The translations under genes and the position numbers were made by a program. The notes below the pieces were generated by a model, which ran no database searches, had not been told where the DNA came from, and worked only from the letters and a program-made list of their open reading frames with translations. This document shows positions 1 through 10,895 of a DNA stretch of 64,000 nucleotides, piece by piece; within the stretch, counting starts at the first letter, position 1; every line of letters begins with the position of its first letter. Source of the stretch: Adineta ricciae (taxonomy: Eukaryota > Rotifera > Eurotatoria > Adinetida > Adinetidae); the NCBI GenBank assembly GCA_905250025.1, contig CAJNOJ010000237.1, positions 90,586 through 154,585 of the forward strand, written 5' to 3'.

Positions 1-1046
1 CGCAGCAGATGTCGATCTTAGCTCGAACCTTCAATTGCCTTTCAAACTACAAAGCGAAGTAAAATAAATCGGTTATCTTTTAGGTTCGATAGTCAATCAG
101 CGGCCTGTCCACCTAAAAGTTGATCTCTGGAGCCTAATTTCGAAAACTGCTAAAGTTATGGTCTCATTCTGTAATTCTTAAGATATTACGAAGACGAAGT
201 AAAATAATTTTTCTTCAGAGATATCTGTGAGTACTTTATAGGCATCATAGATTCAATAAAACTATAGTTAAGTTTTCGAAGAAGAAATTTTCAAGAAAAA
301 CACGAACATTTTTGAAAACATGCTTCAGTCACGACCAATATTTTGGCGGCTGAAAGCCAGATACAATTATTGTTTGCAATTTCTTTCTACTATATACTCC
401 GCCATTAAAGTTACCGAATTGCTACGGTTCGTTTTTTATAATCGCGACTACTGAATCGAGTTTGAGATTTTTGTGCGATCAACTAAATGTAACTTGCTGT
501 TTTGTGTGATTTCGTCACAACATATATTTCTGCTGGTAAAAGTAGGAATAAATTGAGTGAATTTAATGAAATTTTCTGCATTCTGTAGAGGAACTAGCCT
601 GATGCTAGGTATATAAGACTCAGGTCTTTAGGTCTTCATATTGCGGAAGCACAGTACGTACACGAGGAGAAAACGTGATTCCGTCACGTTCGGACAGACC
701 ACCAGTTGACTTTTAAAAGCAATTGAGCTTCATATTCAAGTGTAACATATATCTGAATATAACAGGTAACAATAATTTCGAACAAAATAATTTAGGTTAG
801 ACAGAGATTATATAGGTTAGCTATCAATAATTGATTTCAGCACTTTTCTGATTACGGTTCGGTTAAAGTTTTGAAAAACTCGAACCGTGGCCATCTCTGA
901 AAGAGACACCTTGCGAGTTTTCATATAGAAAGTAGATGCACCATATGACGAGAAAATATTTCTATGCGCTGCGTCGACAAAATGTCTTTCGACAAACAAC
1001 ATAAGTACTGTTACTTATAAGTAGTTATTATTCAAGAAACGTCCTC
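1..1046. other. no gene recognised
   Basis: AT-rich sequence with no open frame that resembles a known protein on either strand. A TATATAAG motif near position 611 lies about 435 bases upstream of the first start codon and could be a core promoter, but nothing else supports it. Confidence 0.5.
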
Positions 1047-3136
1047 ATGGAAGAAACTTTCAGTTATATTTCACCGCAAAATAATAATCTGGAGACATTT
1101 TCTCTTATATGGCTCGAAACATCATTGAATGAAAAGAAGAAGTATATTGATATTCAACAGCGTCTCCGAGCATCGATCAACTGTTTAAAGATATTTCAAG
1201 ATAGTGATGAATGTGAAAATTATATTCGATCGATATCGAAAGATAATCGAATTATTTTAATCATAAATGATCAATCAGGTGAAGAATTACTAGTAGTGCC
1301 TCGAATTCATCAACTGAGACAAGTTTTTTCGATTTATATATATTGTACATGTGAAGAAAGAAACCAACAATGGACTAAAACATTTCCTAAGGTAAACGAA
1401 ATCTCATGAAGCAATGATAATTCTTGATTTGAGTTTAAAAAATCTCTTATTTTCTATTTTAGGTAAAAAATGTCGGTACACAATTCGACACATTTGTGAA
1501 TGAAATTGAATCTAATCAAATGAGAAGTATTCGTAATAAAGTTGACGAACCATTTCAAATAAATATTTTCAAAATGAACAGTTGTCAAGATCTATCGACT
1601 ACTGGACTTAATGGTCAATTCGTTTATTCACATCTGCTTATTGATTGTCTACTGCGAATGGAATCGAATCCAAATGATAAAAAAGAATTGATTGATGTGT
1701 GCAAAAAATATTATGATGGGAATGTATCTCAATTGAATATTTTAAATGAGTTTGAACATAATTATTCGCCTGATAACGCTATTTGGTGGTATACAAGAGA
1801 ATCATTTCTATTTAGACTTTTAAACAAAGCCCTTCGTGTGCAAAATATTGATTTACTTTTTCTGTTTCGATTTTTTATTCTTGATATTCGACAACAATTA
1901 GTACAATATCAATGTTTATCATCAATGCATATTTATCGAGGACAATTGATGTCGAATGAAGAATTACAAATATTGAAAAATTCTATTGGACAATTAGTCT
2001 CAATGAATTCATTTCTTTCTGCCAGTACTAATCGTGACGTAGCACTCTTTTATCTATCAGATTTTATTCCGACAGATGATTTACAAAAAGTTTTGTTAGA
2101 CATTGATGCCGATCCTCTGCTTGTGGATAATATACCATTTGCCAATATTATGCCACATAGTTATTTTCCTTCCGAAGAGGAAGTTCTTATAATGTTGGGA
2201 TCCATCTTTCGACTTATCGATATTTATTATGATGAAAATCAGGTATATAATGTTCGTTTAACATTATGTAGTAATAATGATTCTAGCGTTCAAACTATTA
2301 TTGAAAACATCAGAGAAGAGAGTGAGAAAAATAACAAAGGAATGACGAATCTTCTGTCATTTGGTAGTGTACTACGGACAATGGGTAAATTCTGTGAAGC
2401 TAAAAGGTATTATCATCGTTTACTTAATGAATTATCTTATGATCATGAATATATTGCCGATTGTTACTACGGTCTTGGTAAAGTGGCTAATGAGCAAGGC
2501 GATTATGATTCTGGTCTTAGATGGCATCACGAATCGCTTGAAACCAAGATACGGACACTCGGTCCAAATGATCCTCGTCTTGTAGATAGTTACCTCAATA
2601 TGGGTGGCATCTACAGTCGTAAAAATGAGTATAAACTGGCACTAGAATCATGCAATAAAGCATTCAACATTATAAAGCAGATATTCGGTGAAAATCATCC
2701 GTCAATAGGAGAATGTTTCAATAACATTGGTGTTGTGTATGAAATTGAGAAGAAATATACAGAAGCACTTAAGTACCATCAGAAAGCATTGGTTATTTTC
2801 GAAAAGTGTTTCTCGACTAATCATCGTACATTAGGCTTCTCACACAACAATATCGGCGACGTATATCGAAATCTTGATCAGTATGACCTCGCACTAGATC
2901 ATTACAATCTATCAATTGAAATCTTTCGACGAATTTATCCATCTGGTCATTCTTATATCGCAGAGTCGCTTAGTAGCATTGGTCTCATCTATGAAAAGAA
3001 AGGGGAATTGAAGCAAGCATTATCTTATTTTGAAGAAGCAATCACTATGGATTCTGATACGGTACTTCCAACGCATCCTCGTATTATTTTTCTTAAAAAT
3101 AGCATTGAACGTATTTTGAAGCAGATCAATGAATAG
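1047..3136 (+). CDS. ADP-ribosyltransferase-TPR protein (copy 1)
   Basis: Predicted arginine-type mono-ADP-ribosyltransferase, transferring ADP-ribose from NAD+ to a protein side chain, with a C-terminal TPR scaffold; partner unknown. Two exons, 1047-1391 and 1463-3136, joined across a 71 bp GT-AG intron in phase 0, give 672 aa. Residues about 15-120 form an N-terminal domain shared with the other ART genes here (ends QQW...FPKVKNVG). The ART fold follows, with the three expected active-site parts: R274 in YRGQ, S301 in FLSAST and E353-x-E355 in SEEEV. From about residue 400 come roughly six 42-residue kinesin-light-chain-like TPRs (pattern NHPSIGECFNNIGVVYE). The start is the first ATG before the conserved N-terminal domain. 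No signal peptide, so probably cytosolic. The R-S-ExE residues are seen; the enzyme activity is inferred from the family (Pfam ART, PF01129). Expanded ART families are known in bdelloids. Confidence 0.87.
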
Positions 3137-4204
3137 TGAAACAGATCCGATAATAATTATCAAAATGTAAATCAAAATCAATGAAGAAAAGATAGAACAT
3201 GTGTGTGAATATTTTTTATATGTACATACGGATGTCTCATGAATGATGAAACTTTTCTAAATAAGAGAAATTTAAAAGAAGTTGTTTGTAAGAATTCAGA
3301 TAATTATTAAATATAAATAATATGAAATATTTATTCGAATAATAAAAGTTAGATAAAATATCGAGTGAATGATTTTCTATAACTGTAAATATGTGAACAT
3401 CATGCTTAATGAAAGCACTAATAATACGCACTAAAGAATCGTTTCTCGGTATATAAAGAAGCAATGGAATTTGAGTGACTGTCAGTGATTAGTTTATCCT
3501 TACCCTTCGATCAATTAGACCTCATTTAATGATTATTAGGAACGATTTGTTACATAGCTCATATTCATAAATCAAATTTGATTTTTCTTATAGTTATTTT
3601 TCCTTCGACTGAAAGGACGGTCGTACGAAAAAAGTAGTTTGTATGTGTGTTTGTGTCAGGGTCGAAGGTCAAAAAAAAACATTTTTTTCGAAAATTCATA
3701 AAAACGAAAAACGCACTATTTGGGAGGACTGCATTGATCATTTTGCGTACAATCATCATATCAATGAAAAATTTCGAATCTTTCAAGAACTACACGAAAG
3801 TGATTGCAATATGTTGTTGATGTGTTATTTCTTTACCAGTGTCCTTGGCACGAAGAGGTTGTATATAACGAAAAAACTGATTCAACGTATGTGGAAATAT
3901 GTCTGCTTAGATTCTGAAAGACAAGTAACAGTCCTTTGAAAAGTTTTCAAAATACTGCTTCGCTCTTATCTACCATGCTGACTAGTGGTGCACGTACAGA
4001 TTAAATAGATTTTGATTCTTCACAAGACATTCCACTACTATACACAAACCTGCACTCTTTCCGTTTTTACATTTTCTCCTTTTCTCTCTATTCATCGAGG
4101 ACATAATACATAAGTCATAGGTCCTTTTTCGTCGTTTCTCTTTGTTCAGCTTTCGCATGGCAACTAACCGTTGTTTTCTGCAAACTTTCAGTTAGAAACG
4201 GTGA
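3137..4204. other. no gene recognised
   Basis: Intergenic AT-rich DNA. Short open frames exist on both strands (for example 3643-3939), but none shows repeats, domains or splice-linked continuation that would support a gene. Confidence 0.5.
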
Positions 4205-4219
4205 AGAGTTGAGCGGAAT

Positions 4220-4262
4220 CTGGCGGCAAGGAGTTTACTGGATCCAGTCGCTGGAACGATCG
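4220..4262. repeat. GC-rich dispersed repeat, copy A
   Basis: A GC-rich island in AT-rich DNA, containing GGCGGCAAGG and then a 23-base block beginning GGATCCAGTCGCTGGAACG. The same block occurs with one change at 49698-49720, again preceded by GGCGGCAAGGAATTTAC. The reverse complement of part of it (TTGCCGCCGGAAT) occurs at about 40691, just before the 27-bp minisatellite. It lies about 50 bases upstream of the recognisable part of the ART pseudogene. Confidence 0.6.
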
Positions 4263-4299
4263 TCCTGGGGTTCTGCCGCGGCAAAAACAATGTATTTTA

Positions 4300-4985
4300 T
4301 ATATTTTTACTCTAGTAATAATAGTTTCTTATCCACAAGTCGCAATAGACGTGTTTCTCGTGCCTTTGCCAAAGTAACATACAGACGATCCAGATCTTAT
4401 TCGTGTATTTTCTCAAAATCAAAACTAATCTGTCGACGTGTTCGACTTCTTTCGTGAATATAATAACGAAGACCAAGTTTTCGTTTCTATGCACTCAAGC
4501 TGCCGTATTGGGCATTTTCAACGAATTATAATCCGAAACATTGTCACCGTTTGAAAAATCACTTGAATCTCATCTAGCAATCTCTTTCAACAACATATGG
4601 ATTCGATGTGTACGAAAATTTGGAAACACTTCAATATGATAAAGGATAACTTGAGATTGATCAGAAACTTCTTTTCCCGCAATCATCTTATTTTGTTGTC
4701 TACCAAGATGAGCAGATTTCCAAAAGCACTTGGTTTCTATCCCACTTAATCTTAGTTCAGTGGATATGCACAACATCATTGGCGTAATCCATTTCAAGAG
4801 CGAAGAAGACTCACTATCTTATTATCAAAATTCACTTGAAATTCAACTAAAGATTTTCCCTCGAAGTCATCCTGATTTCGCTACACCTCACGTAAATATA
4901 GGTTGAATACGTCATAAAATGTATCGCTATGCAAAATCAATTGATCATTATCAAAAACCATTTCATCTTTCTCCATGGCACAAAG
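4300..4985 (+). pseudogene. decayed ART-TPR gene
   Basis: Remnant of a second ART-TPR gene on the same strand as copy 1. Pieces occur in the expected order but in different frames. At about 4320 comes the ART serine motif NNSFLSTSRN, followed by a frame change to DDPDLIRVFSQNQ. At about 4480 a VFVSMHSSCRIGHFQRI stretch matches the segment after the ExE motif of the intact genes. From about 4560 to 4985 there are TPR pieces, such as HLAISFNNIW and SLSYYQNSLEIQLKIFPRSH, ending VNIG followed by TGA. At least four frame changes and several stops are visible. The ART arginine half is missing, and the GC-rich repeat sits where it should be. Confidence 0.8.
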
Positions 4986-5162
4986 CGCGTCTCCATACGT
5001 AACATATGATATTCGTAAACACATGTGAAGAACGAAACGAAAGAATGAATGAACGAATATTTAGAAGAGGAATAAAAGCACATGTTCCTTTGTTAAATCG
5101 ATAGATGTCTCTTGAACAATAAACTTCTTTTCTAATCTCCATAATTCATTTCTTTATCTAAA

Positions 5163-8100
5163 ATGTTATCTGTTGTCTCTGCTCATTCGATCGCTGGTCT
5201 CACGGATATTTGTTATACGAAAGACGGAAGGTTCGTTTGCATTAAAAATCATTCGAAAGTATCATGAATTTTGTTTGAAGTCATTTCTTAACTTGTGGTC
5301 AAGATGGTGATATTCATGTTTTCGAAACAAAATCTGATCAAGTTGAACACATTCGATGTGCTGATCAATGTCATTGTTTAGCTGTTCATGTAAGTTGATC
5401 ATTTTCATTAACGTATGACAATTATTTTTCGTTCGAAGGAATATCATGTCTTTGTTGGAACAAATCGAAATGAACTTGAAGTTCGATCATTTCCACACGG
5501 TGATTCGTTACCCAGTCTTGTTCATTTTACTCAACCTGTTTCAGCACTTTGTTTATCAAATTCGTTATTATTCATCGGAACAAGAGATTTCAAATGTGTG
5601 ATGATGAATTTGAATGACGATTCGAATAAAATGAAACACTTTGATGGTCATCAAGCACCGATTCTATCGTTGAATGTTTATGAAGACAAACGATGGCTGG
5701 TGAGAGAAGGAGAATTTTTCGGGTTTCTTTTTTCTTGAAGAAAACTTTGTTTTGTAAAGGCAACATCGTGTTGTGATGGTTCCATTCGAATATTTAACAT
5801 TGATAAACAAAATTTAATCAAACAATTAAATCTTATTCAAAAATCCAATGATATCGAGTCAGTTTCTTAGCAGAGATACAAAAGTTTCGAAGGAATGTTA
5901 ATTTAGAACGGCTGCTTCGTTGGTCAAACTTGATTGGGACAAAAAAGATCAGGTAAAACAAAGAATTTTGTGAGAAACAGTTTGATTATAGAAGAGTTTT
6001 AGATGTTGGCAATTCCAGTGAAAAATACAATTCAATTCTTTGAAACAGAGAAATGGACAAGAAAGAAAACTTATGAAAATGATTCCATCGATGAAGTTTG
6101 TTTTTCTTCAAATAAAACAAATCTCGAATATCTTTTTCGTTGAAGGCGATCAATTTAATTCGTTATTCACCCTGTGGAACCTTATTCATTGTTGCATACG
6201 TCAATGGTCAATTAGCGATCATCAATCGTTCAACATTCGATATCTACATGAAGTAAAACTTCATCTCTCTACGAATTCATCTCTTCTTTTTCTTTTCAAA
6301 GTTATTCATCGAAAGACGCAGTCTGTTCATTGGCATGGAATCCCATCGAATCAACTCGATTTACTTGTTCAACAATGGCGGTAAGTTCTCAGGTTGTTTC
6401 TTTCATATCGAAATGATTATCTATTTAGGGTGAATATGCGCATGTTGATGTGTCGGAATATCTTTCTAAACCAACTTCGACACCCTCGGATAAACTTGAT
6501 CTCGGCGTAGAAGAGGAAGAAGAGGATGAGGAAGAAGTCGTGGATGAATTGGAATCGAATTCCAATGATGTGGAAATGGCAACTGACGATAAAGAAGTCA
6601 TTCCTAAATGGTTCGAACGTGCCTCATCAATGTTAACCGAAACAAAACCGATCGAATTACAAGAGTCGTTTCAATCGACATCCACATCGAAATATCTCGA
6701 AAGTCGATTTCTACTTTGGAACAACATCGGTGCGATCACTTGTTACAGCGAACAAATTCAAATCTCGTTTCACGATGTTTCATATCATCATTCGATCACA
6801 ATCGATAACAAAACAGATAAATATTCTGTTGGCGATTTGTCTCTATCAGCAATTGCACTTGGTTCATCACAAACAGGAAAATTATGTTGTATTTTATATC
6901 AATCATGGGATTCCAATATGAAAGAATGGACGATGAATACGGAAAATAACGAAAAGATCGAATTAGTGACTTTGGGTGGAGATTTTCTTGCTGTGGCCAC
7001 ATCGCAACGATTCATTCGTTTGATGAGTTTATCGGGAATTCAACAGCGAATTATTCGTCTTCGAGGACCAATAGTCTCGATGTCTTCATATCAAAATCAT
7101 TTATGGATTATTCACCATTCGACCCAAGGACTTCCGAAAGAACAAGCAATGTCGTATGTGTTATTAGATATAGACAATGATCATTATTCAACTGGTTCAT
7201 TACCTTTAACACCGAAAACAAAATTGTCTTGGATGGGGTTTGTTCGCATTTTCTTTTGAAATATTCTTTTATCGTTTTCTGTTTAGATTTTCCGATAGTG
7301 GAAAATGTTATTATTTGGAAAAATCTGGTCATTTGAGTATGCTGAGACACAACAAAGGAAATCAACTCGAACCTTTATTGATCTCCAACCTCAAACAAGA
7401 AGTTCGTTGCTTTCTTTTATTGCGATTCCAAGAAGTTTTTCTTATTTTAGGCGGAAAAGAACACGACGAATTATTGGTTATTGGGAATCAGTGATTTTGA
7501 CGGAAAATTCCAAGTACGCGTCATTGAACTTCGTGGTCAATCGTTTCCCGACCTTGTTCCTTGGCCACTCGTCTCAATAATTTCACTTCCTTTGGCTCTT
7601 TATCAAATTGATACGGAAAAAAGTCAACTTGAAGTTCGTTATTCGCATTCTTCTTTCGAAAAACGATCCGATCCATTTAGAGTGACTATCTCAAAATGAA
7701 ATTATTCACTCATTCGACCGATGAGGATGATTTTTGCAACAATGAACGGCAATGTTTGATCAAAATGTTCGCGGTACGTTTTCTCACGACAATTCAACTT
7801 CGAAACAATATTTTTCGTTTAGTTATCATGTAAATCGAATCGTGAATATCGCGCTTTTGAAATTTGTCAACTAATGGACTCAATCGCTCTTCAATTAGCG
7901 GTCAAATACGCGACAAAATCAGGAAAAATCACTTTAGCACAGAAGATAACTGATGAATTAATCGAGCAAAAGAAGGAACAAGAAGAAAAACAAAAGGAAA
8001 TCCAACGATCTTCGTCACCACCACCGCCACTTCCTCTTCTTTCGTCTTCAATCACGATTTCTTCATCATTTGAAGAAGTGAAATCAACTCGGACGAAAGC

Positions 8101-8434
8101 GGCACTACCATCGGGTCCATTTACTAATCCATTTCGAAAGAAAGCCGTGGTCAATGACACAACAACACCAACGAATGATGAGTTTAGCCAATGGAAACCG
8201 TCGATTAATAAATCTCGTCTTGTTGCAACGACCAAAACAACGACTCAGGTTAATTTTGTATTTGAAAATTAGAAAAAATGTATTCGATGTTTTATTTAGA
8301 GTGAAATTCATATAGAATCAACAACGGAAAATGAAGAAATGAATTCAACCAATGGTAAACGCAAAGTCGATGAAAGTGAAGATAATGGAAAAAATAAACG
8401 AAATCGACTTCAACAATTTGCTTGTAATCAATAA
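5163..8434 (+). CDS. WDHD1: WD-repeat replisome protein WDHD1/AND-1/Ctf4
   Basis: Orthologue of WDHD1 (AND-1, yeast Ctf4), the trimeric nuclear hub that links the CMG helicase to DNA polymerase alpha at the replication fork. Fourteen exons: 5163-5230, 5281-5389, 5439-5699, 5760-5857, 5907-5952, 6003-6095, 6146-6252, 6302-6380, 6429-7237, 7287-7401, 7451-7633, 7681-7773, 7823-8248, 8300-8434. All introns are 47-60 bp GT-AG and the phases agree, giving 873 aa. Exons 1-9 encode N-terminal WD repeats (TCGQDGDIHVFE, FDGHQAPILSLNV, IRYSPCGTLFIVAYVNGQL). An acidic linker (EEEEEDEEEVVDELE) leads into the second beta-propeller (LLWNNIGAITCYS, FHDVSYHHS, LSWMGFSDSGKCYYL), followed by the helical domain (LSCKSNREYRAFEICQLMD, LAVKYATKSGKITLAQKI). 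The tail is short and basic. The animal HMG box is absent, as in yeast Ctf4. The 7634-7680 intron is the least certain. Confidence 0.93.
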
Positions 8435-8666
8435 ATCCAAACTATTTGTCACATTCAATATGTAGATTTACATACTTTATTCTTCAATAAAATTATGAAT
8501 TTTTCTCATTTATGTTAAAATGTACTTAGTTGGTTTTGGCTTCGCAGTGACAGGATAAATTCCCAGTGACGTGTTGTGATGAGTCACTGCTCTTGTTTTT
8601 TCCATGTTGACAAAGGTTTCAATATCGCTTTGTCATATCGTCCACGATTGATCTTCCGTGCTAGTC
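8435..8666. other. short intergenic spacer
   Basis: 3' end of the WDHD1 gene with an AATAAA signal near 8487, then the 5' region of the next gene. Nothing else recognised. Confidence 0.5.
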
Positions 8667-10493
8667 ATGACTAAATTTCATTACTTCATCTTCATTCCAC
8701 TGATATTAACTTATTTCAGTCGTTCATTTACAACTGCTGATGCAAACAATTCATTCAACAACCAAATTTTGGCACTTCAAAATGCTACAGATTCTTTATG
8801 TTTTTATCTCAAGGACGCAATGCTTGTCGAAGCTAAAACAATGAAGACCTTGATGAACGATGCACATATTCATTGTCCAGATATCCAAACGATGGAAGTG
8901 ACATTAGTTCAAATGGAAAAAATGGCTGAACAATATACTTCGTTTGTTGAAAATCAAGTCTATGATTGTAACGAATTGTCGAATATGTTGAAGAAAGGTT
9001 TGGAAAACGGCCATTTAGTTATGTCTTGTTTGATGGAAGGAAATTATTCTCTCGTTACTCAAATTACTGAAAAATGGCATCAAGTATTTACAGACTTTCA
9101 AGCGAAGTTTTACATAACAGATGCGCCGTTAGAAGTTATGCTGAAAAGCAAGAAAATCTTCTATTACGATAGTTGGAAAGATGGAATCATCAAGTTTCTC
9201 ATCTCATGGATGGTCACCATTGGACTTTCATATTTGTTGTTCAAACTAAGTTTCCGATACGGACGATATATGAGTATAATTATGGCAGGCTTTGCGATAG
9301 TTATTAGTATTTCAGGATTCGGCTCAGATATGATTTCATTTCCAAAACCAAGTCGTCGAAATTGGTATCCGGCAGCGATTGATATGTTAGAGAAAATGAC
9401 CACGTCGAGAGACTATTTACATTCGGAAACTTCGAAACAAATCGATTTGATTTTAGAATTGAGAAAACATACTGAAATGTATCAAGATAAAACAGTACAG
9501 AAGGATGTTAATCAATTGGTACATAATCTGGCCACTGCAGTTCGACAAGCAAGTGCCGAATTGGGAGATTTGTATTCGCAAAACACTGCGGTTATATCAA
9601 CATATCGTCAAGCACGTGGAAATATCCAACGAGCAGCGGAAAGAGCTGGTCGATTGAACGAAGCCCATGATTTACTCGTCGCGTTGGATAAAGGAACACA
9701 AAAATATGAAGAATTTCAACGAAATCTTCAAGTATTGGTCACACATCAACAGAAAGTCTTACCGATTCTTAAAGAACAAACTCAATCTATACGCGCTCTT
9801 GTCCAAAGTGATCGCCTCATCGAAATTAGTCAACTCATTCGAAGTCATCAGGATACACTCTTAGATATTGATGGGAATACGTATAAAGTCCAAATTGAAA
9901 TTCAGCATATGATCGAAATACTTGATAATGACGAATACAATGGACTTAAAAAATCAATCGAAACGTTAAAGGAGGAAACGGTTTCCGATCAACTCAGAGC
10001 GATGCTATATGGAATCGGAGGAACAGTTGGTGGAGCTGTGACAGGAGCGTTAGCACTGAAAACTGGACTTGCGATCGTTTCAGTGACTGCAACAGCTGTC
10101 GCCGCTCCTGTTGCTTTGACTGCGGGAACTGTTGGACTCGGATACGTAGCTATGCACAATTATTTGAATTATCAAGGAGCGTCGAGATATCAAAAGGAAT
10201 TAAATGTATTGGAAACCAATCGAATCAAATGGAAAACAGCCATGGAACAATATCAAAAAGCTATTGATGATCAACAGAAAGCGTTGCAATCGAGTCAATC
10301 GTCTCTCAACAAAATTTTCACTTATTCGAATCAATTTTCGAAAATATCAGGTTTTACACTAAATCGAATTCAACGAAATGCTATTAATGACGAATTATTC
10401 AATGTTGTTACACAGTATAATCGAATGAGCGCATTTTACTCGTTATTTACTCCACAGACAACCAATGATCGTCAAGCATTACCTCAGGAATAA
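8667..10493 (+). CDS. secretory-pathway membrane protein with coiled coil and hydrophobic hairpin
   Basis: Not recognised by family. Single exon, 608 aa, starting at the ATG at 8667; the frame extends 9 bases upstream only through GTG. An N-terminal signal peptide (FHYFIFIPLILTYF) is followed by a region with N-glycosylation sequons (NNS, NATD) and Cys residues, then two TM segments at about residues 180-197 and 208-225. A long coiled-coil stretch runs over about 240-440. A very hydrophobic Gly/Ala-rich hairpin at about 445-497 (GIGGTVGGAVTGALALKTG through VAAPVALTAGTVGLGYVAMH) precedes another helix rich in Gln. A helix-hairpin-helix plan of this kind also occurs in some membrane-inserting helical proteins, but that likeness is structural only and no function is claimed. 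Convergent or operon-like coupling to neighbours is not seen. Confidence 0.8.
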   Translation: MTKFHYFIFIPLILTYFSRSFTTADANNSFNNQILALQNATDSLCFYLKDAMLVEAKTMKTLMNDAHIHCPDIQTMEVTLVQMEKMAEQYTSFVENQVYDCNELSNMLKKGLENGHLVMSCLMEGNYSLVTQITEKWHQVFTDFQAKFYITDAPLEVMLKSKKIFYYDSWKDGIIKFLISWMVTIGLSYLLFKLSFRYGRYMSIIMAGFAIVISISGFGSDMISFPKPSRRNWYPAAIDMLEKMTTSRDYLHSETSKQIDLILELRKHTEMYQDKTVQKDVNQLVHNLATAVRQASAELGDLYSQNTAVISTYRQARGNIQRAAERAGRLNEAHDLLVALDKGTQKYEEFQRNLQVLVTHQQKVLPILKEQTQSIRALVQSDRLIEISQLIRSHQDTLLDIDGNTYKVQIEIQHMIEILDNDEYNGLKKSIETLKEETVSDQLRAMLYGIGGTVGGAVTGALALKTGLAIVSVTATAVAAPVALTAGTVGLGYVAMHNYLNYQGASRYQKELNVLETNRIKWKTAMEQYQKAIDDQQKALQSSQSSLNKIFTYSNQFSKISGFTLNRIQRNAINDELFNVVTQYNRMSAFYSLFTPQTTNDRQALPQE

Positions 10494-10895
10494 ACTTCTT
10501 CATCTTGTGCTTTTTTTTTTGCTTTAATTTGTTAAAACAAACCAGAATAAATTCAATATAACCAATACGAGTTCAATCGAGGTCACATCTCAACTTGTCC
10601 TCTTCTTCTCTTTTATAGGGATATCACATATGACCCCGATTGTTTCTTCGTGTTAATTGATCTTGTCTTTCTAATATGAATGTCCGCATAACTTACATTT
10701 TGTTTGAAGGATGAGTGCAAAACTTGCCTCTTTCAGAGCATTAAGTCAATAAACATCTCATCTACGTGAAACTGTTCGTGAAGTTCGCTATAATCGAGGT
10801 TCTATATTTATCTTGTGTCGTTTAAGATAACAGGTGAATAAATTGAATCCATTATCACATAACTGTCTCTTTAGATTGAAACTATTCGACTAGCG
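10494..10895. other. intergenic region with splice acceptor before the next start codon
   Basis: AT-rich spacer. A CTGTCTCTTTAG acceptor-like tract ends at 10874, 21 bases before the SLC26 start codon. It could end a 5'UTR intron or be a trans-splice acceptor. Confidence 0.35.

Noticed and set aside
8658-8666. GTG at 8658 as start of the membrane protein
   Set aside because: Eukaryotic initiation is expected at ATG; 8667 is the first ATG and precedes the signal peptide directly.
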